This document shows positions 5,980 through 6,738 of a stretch of DNA of 6,738 bases, in pieces. The translations under genes and the position numbers were made by a program. The stretch is from the NCBI GenBank assembly GCA_028290165.1, contig JAQGKJ010000192.1, positions 1-6,738 of the forward strand. Direction: 5' to 3'. Each line of letters opens with the position of its first letter. Within the stretch, counting starts at the first letter, position 1. The notes below the pieces were generated by a model. It was given only the letters and a program-made list of their open reading frames with translations. It searched no databases and was not told the DNA's origin. This DNA comes from Bradyrhizobium sp. (GTDB lineage: Bacteria > Pseudomonadota > Alphaproteobacteria > Rhizobiales > Xanthobacteraceae).

Positions 5980-6738
5980 TCAAACTCGCTTCACGATGGG
6001 CCGGCCGAACAGGCCGGCGGGTTTGACAACCAGGACGGTGATGATCAGCGCGAGCGCGATCGGCAGTTTCAGTTCATTGCCGACCCCCGGGATGTAGGTG
6101 CCGGCGAGATTTTCGAAGATGCCGACCAAAAAGCCGCCGATCACGGCGCCGAACGGGCTGGTCAGGCCGCCAAGCACGGCGGCGGCAAACCCGTAGATCA
6201 AGACGCCGCCCATCATGTTCGGTTCCAGGAATACCACAGGAGCGATCAGCATGCCGGCGATCGAGCCGATCGCCGCCGCCATGCCCCAGCCGAGCGCGAT
6301 CATCCAGGAGGTGTTGATGCCGACCAGGCGGGCCGATTCAGGCAGCGAGGCGGCCGCGCGCATCGCAAGCCCCATCCGCGTGAACTGAAAGAAGAAATAC
6401 AGCGCGATCAGCAGCAACACCGTGACGCCGATCATGCCGGCCTGATGGGTGGAGATCAGCTGGCTGCCGAGAAACGGCGACGACCCGAACGGCGTCGGAT
6501 ATTGCTTGATCGTAAAATCCCAGATCAGGCCGGCGACGCTGTTGATGATCGCAAACAACGCGATGAAGCCGGCGACGTTGGTCAGGATCGGCGCTTTCGC
6601 CAGCGGCTTGAACAACAGCCGCTCGATCAGGATGCCGCCGGCGAACGAGAGGGCCAGCGTGAGAATGAAGGCTCCCCAGTAGGGCACGCCCCATTGCATC
6701 AGCTGCCAGGAGATGAAGGTCGAGAACATCGCCATTTC
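5980..6738 (-). CDS. livH: Branched-chain amino acid-type ABC transporter permease LivH (N-terminus cut by window edge)
   Basis: 252 codons are visible before the TGA at 5980-5982, and the frame stays open to the window edge. The first visible residues, EMAMFSTFISW, match the inside of a LivH protein just after the usual FAHGE motif, so roughly 40 N-terminal residues lie beyond 6738; the ATG at 6735 is internal. The rest has the expected hydrophobic segments, an EAA-type ATPase-contact loop at visible residues 123-162 (GLAMRAAASLPESARLVGI, then GWGMAAAIGSIAG), the GGLTSPFGAVIGG turn (190-202), and the C-terminal VVKPAGLFGRP (237-247) typical of LivH. It forms the importer channel with LivM, whose start follows two bases later. 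No frameshift is seen in the visible part. Confidence 0.95.
   Translation of the reverse strand, partial: EMAMFSTFISWQLMQWGVPYWGAFILTLALSFAGGILIERLLFKPLAKAPILTNVAGFIALFAIINSVAGLIWDFTIKQYPTPFGSSPFLGSQLISTHQAGMIGVTVLLLIALYFFFQFTRMGLAMRAAASLPESARLVGINTSWMIALGWGMAAAIGSIAGMLIAPVVFLEPNMMGGVLIYGFAAAVLGGLTSPFGAVIGGFLVGIFENLAGTYIPGVGNELKLPIALALIITVLVVKPAGLFGRPIVKRV

Noticed and set aside
5981..5983. TTG 5983 as the livM start
   Set aside because: It overlaps the livH stop by two bases, but ATG 5977 is only two codons downstream and is the stronger initiation codon. The choice changes the protein by two residues only.
1..6738. CRISPR array, tRNA, rRNA, insertion sequence or phage signature
   Set aside because: Reading both strands I saw no spaced repeat array, no transposase or integrase motif, no cloverleaf and no rRNA-like sequence. 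The genes look native in composition.

Overview
This window looks like chromosomal DNA of a GC-rich alphaproteobacterium. The best guess is Bradyrhizobium or a close relative in the Nitrobacteraceae. That rests on the style of the proteins (LivK-like binding proteins starting QKKYDTG after the signal peptide, and a PAS protein with an HEDIT motif) and on GC-rich codon use. No database was searched. Every supported gene is on the minus strand, so transcription runs from position 6738 towards position 1.

Layout in transcription order. (1) 6738-5980: livH, cut at its N-terminus by the window edge. (2) 5977-4961: livM, two bases after livH. (3) 4862-3633: a periplasmic LivK-like binding protein (copy A) that starts at TTG, 98 bases after livM. 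(4) 3632-3310: a 323-base gap with two homologous terminator modules and a further GC-rich inverted repeat. (5) 3309-2080: a second LivK-like binding protein (copy B), also 409 residues and about 82% identical to the mature part of copy A. It is followed by a strong terminator at 2026-1996. (6) 1923-637: a MOFRL/DUF4147-family glycerate 2-kinase. (7) 437-1: the first 145 codons of a PAS-domain signalling protein that runs off the left edge.

How the genes work together: LivH and LivM form the membrane channel of a branched-chain-amino-acid-type (HAAT) ABC importer, and copy A delivers ligand to it. Copy B sits behind terminators and so is probably a separately expressed second receptor for the same permease, comparable to livJ/livK in E. 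coli. The two ATPase subunits (LivG/LivF) are not in the window. The actual ligand cannot be read from sequence, because this family also takes up aromatic acids, amides and other small carboxylates. The glycerate kinase and the PAS gene appear to be independent transcription units.

The region is mostly ordinary metabolic and transport DNA. I found no undescribed system. The points most worth a second look are the duplicated terminator module between the two binding-protein genes, two mutually exclusive hairpins between livM and copy A, and the sequence differences between the two receptors.
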